Assembly (NCBI GenBank): GCA_039545295.1
Contig: BCIK01000020.1
Coordinates: forward strand, 389,843 to 453,842
DNA: 64,000 nt
Reading direction: 5' to 3'
From: Udeniomyces pyricola
Taxonomy: Eukaryota; Basidiomycota; Tremellomycetes; Cystofilobasidiales; Mrakiaceae
Both the position numbers and the translations under genes were made by a program. The notes below the pieces were generated by a model. The model was not told the DNA's origin. It saw only the letters and a program-made list of their open reading frames with translations, and did no database searches. Below, in pieces: positions 62,917 through 64,000 of this stretch (position 1 is its first letter; each line of letters opens with the position of its first letter).

Positions 62917-63708
62917 AAACAACCCGGAATTACGTTCCGCGGCATCTCGTGTATAATTTTTTTCTACAGTTGGGATTTTTTTGTAATGCTTTAAGAGATA
63001 TTATGTTCTGTCTTGTCTTTCCAAAGAGTCCATGCCGTTTGTTTGTTGAGACTGCAGATAGCGAAAAGGAAACAGAGAGCGAAGACAGAAAGATCGAGAT
63101 CGAACCGTATCGACAGAGTACTACCAGATTGACTTGAGATAGATTGGACATGTTTATGTAGAAATATGACATAGTGTTACTCGTAAAGTATCACACAATA
63201 CTGCTACTAGGGTGCTAGACCTAGCTGGGTCGGTCGCGAACCATGGCTTCTACACTGGAGGACTGACTCTTGTCCCTGACTTCGTCGATACTAGGTACCG
63301 GATCGTACTAGGACATGGTCGATTGAATAATGTATTCGACGTCCTGTGAAACTTGGCTGATACGGTCTCTCTGAGAGCTGAGAAGGTGTAAAGGTAAGCT
63401 GCAGCTGTAGTAGAAGCTTGACATTTGGGGGGACGAACCGGCTTATCTGCTATCTGAGACTTGACAGCTTTCAGAAAATGAAACAAACAAAAGAGGACAA
63501 TGGCCGTCGGGTGGGACCCGCTGACGGCAGCCACCTCAGTGTTGGAGCAATCGATCATCAGTAGACTCAAGATTTGCCCGTACGCACAATGCCAAACGAT
63601 CCAGCCAAGCAGTATCAACGTCTTTGGAAACTTCACGAGGCCCCGCGAGGAGCCGCGCTTTGTCCCTCGCACGTCTATCAAACTCGGTCAAACAGTTAGG
63701 ATTTCTGC

Positions 63709-63857
63709 AAGCAAGTCGACATTCCCCCAGTATCCCTGAATGGAGAAGCTAAGATCTCGGATTGCTTCGCCGTCTTAAAGAACGTCGAAGAGCCACCCGT
63801 AAACGGGCCGGCCAATTCCTCATCGATCTTTTGCAACATGGTCTCGAAAGAGATCAT
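63709..63857 (-). CDS. Possible short exon or small protein, unidentified
   Basis: From an ATG at 63857 on the - strand the reading is about 50 residues of good composition (MISFETMLQKIDEELAGPF, then SSTFFKTAKQSEIL) and reaches a plausible cttgcag near 63709. A stop lies just upstream of the ATG, so 63857 is the natural start. It could be the first exon of a gene running left, but I could not join it to a convincing second exon. Function unknown. Confidence 0.2.
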
Positions 63858-63874
63858 CGAGTGTTGGTTGTATC

Positions 63875-63970
63875 GTTAGTGTTGGTGGTTGTGTCGTTAG
63901 TGTTGGTGGTGTCGTTAGTGTTGGTGGTGTCGTTAGTGTTGGTGGTGTCGTTAGTGTTGGTGTTGGTGTT
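63875..63970 (+). repeat. 18-bp minisatellite
   Basis: Unit gttagtgttggtggtgtc: first copy 21 bp long, then three perfect 18-bp copies, then a degenerate gttggt tail. All periods are multiples of 3. Confidence 0.9.
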
Positions 63971-64000
63971 GTTGTTGTCGTCAGTGTCGTCGCTGTGGTA

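Larger units (their letters stand above)
62917..64000. other. OPT 3' flank and distal region
   Basis: 1.08 kb after the OPT stop. A T-rich stretch at 62958-62985 probably belongs to the OPT 3' UTR. The - strand has a short reading from 63857 down to about 63709 (MISFETMLQKIDEELAGPF and on) that looks protein-like but has no homologue I know and no resolved continuation. The right end is the minisatellite. Confidence 0.4.

Noticed and set aside
63250..63681. 143-codon open reading on the - strand
   Set aside because: No family features; composition is not protein-like over its length, and it does not join convincingly to the small exon at 63709-63857.

Overview
The window is nuclear DNA of a basidiomycete fungus, probably yeast-like. 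Nearly every gene is split by many short introns of about 50-350 bp with GT..AG ends. The proteins are typical of Basidiomycota: a KRE2/KTR (GT15) mannosyltransferase, AUR1 inositol-phosphorylceramide synthase, a conventional kinesin with a fungal-type tail, and a YOR1-like ABCC pump. I cannot name the genus. I see no transposon, CRISPR array, rRNA or tRNA gene. The content is core eukaryotic housekeeping rather than an accessory island.

Layout. 1-868 holds an unidentified, perhaps degraded, gene end (+). 1310-4160 (-) is a GT15 mannosyltransferase and 4914-6734 (-) is the tRNA m1G9/m1A9 methyltransferase TRM10. Divergently follow TFB5 (7146-7820, +), an orphan four-exon gene (8299-9575, +), an APC/LAT amino-acid permease (10090-12867, +), a PAS-kinase-like Ser/Thr kinase (14975-17877, +) and kinesin-1 (19276-24527, +). 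Facing kinesin are a PUF/Pumilio protein (25385-29750, -), an ADH6-type alcohol dehydrogenase (31244-33839, -) and AUR1 (35409-37219, -). Then come VPS51 (38221-39438, +) and the eIF2B delta subunit (39825-42609, +), convergent with an ABCC transporter (43381-50850, -) and TRS85/TRAPPC8 (51430-57176, -). An OPT/YSL transporter (59419-62916, +) and a minisatellite close the window.

Functional themes. Several genes serve the secretory and Golgi system: GT15 glycosylation, IPC synthesis, the GARP subunit VPS51, the TRAPPIII subunit TRS85 and a microtubule motor. Others serve gene expression: TFIIH, tRNA methylation, eIF2B and PUF. Three are substrate transporters. I infer no operon-like logic; the order is probably ordinary fungal gene order.

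The most interesting observations concern gene structure and RNA. Reading-frame continuity plus family homology supports a 4-nt exon and a 14-nt exon in the ABC transporter. The 14-nt exon carries the core of the second Walker A loop. A 16-nt exon supports TFB5, and a 27-nt exon in the ADH gene carries the GxGGxG loop. The PUF protein has the complete residue code for 5'-UGUAUAUA-3', and four exact tandem copies of that octamer lie between VPS51 and eIF2B delta. The kinase has about 70 extra residues in its hinge, and the PUF domain about 80 between repeats 7 and 8. Splice calls are manual and not backed by transcripts.
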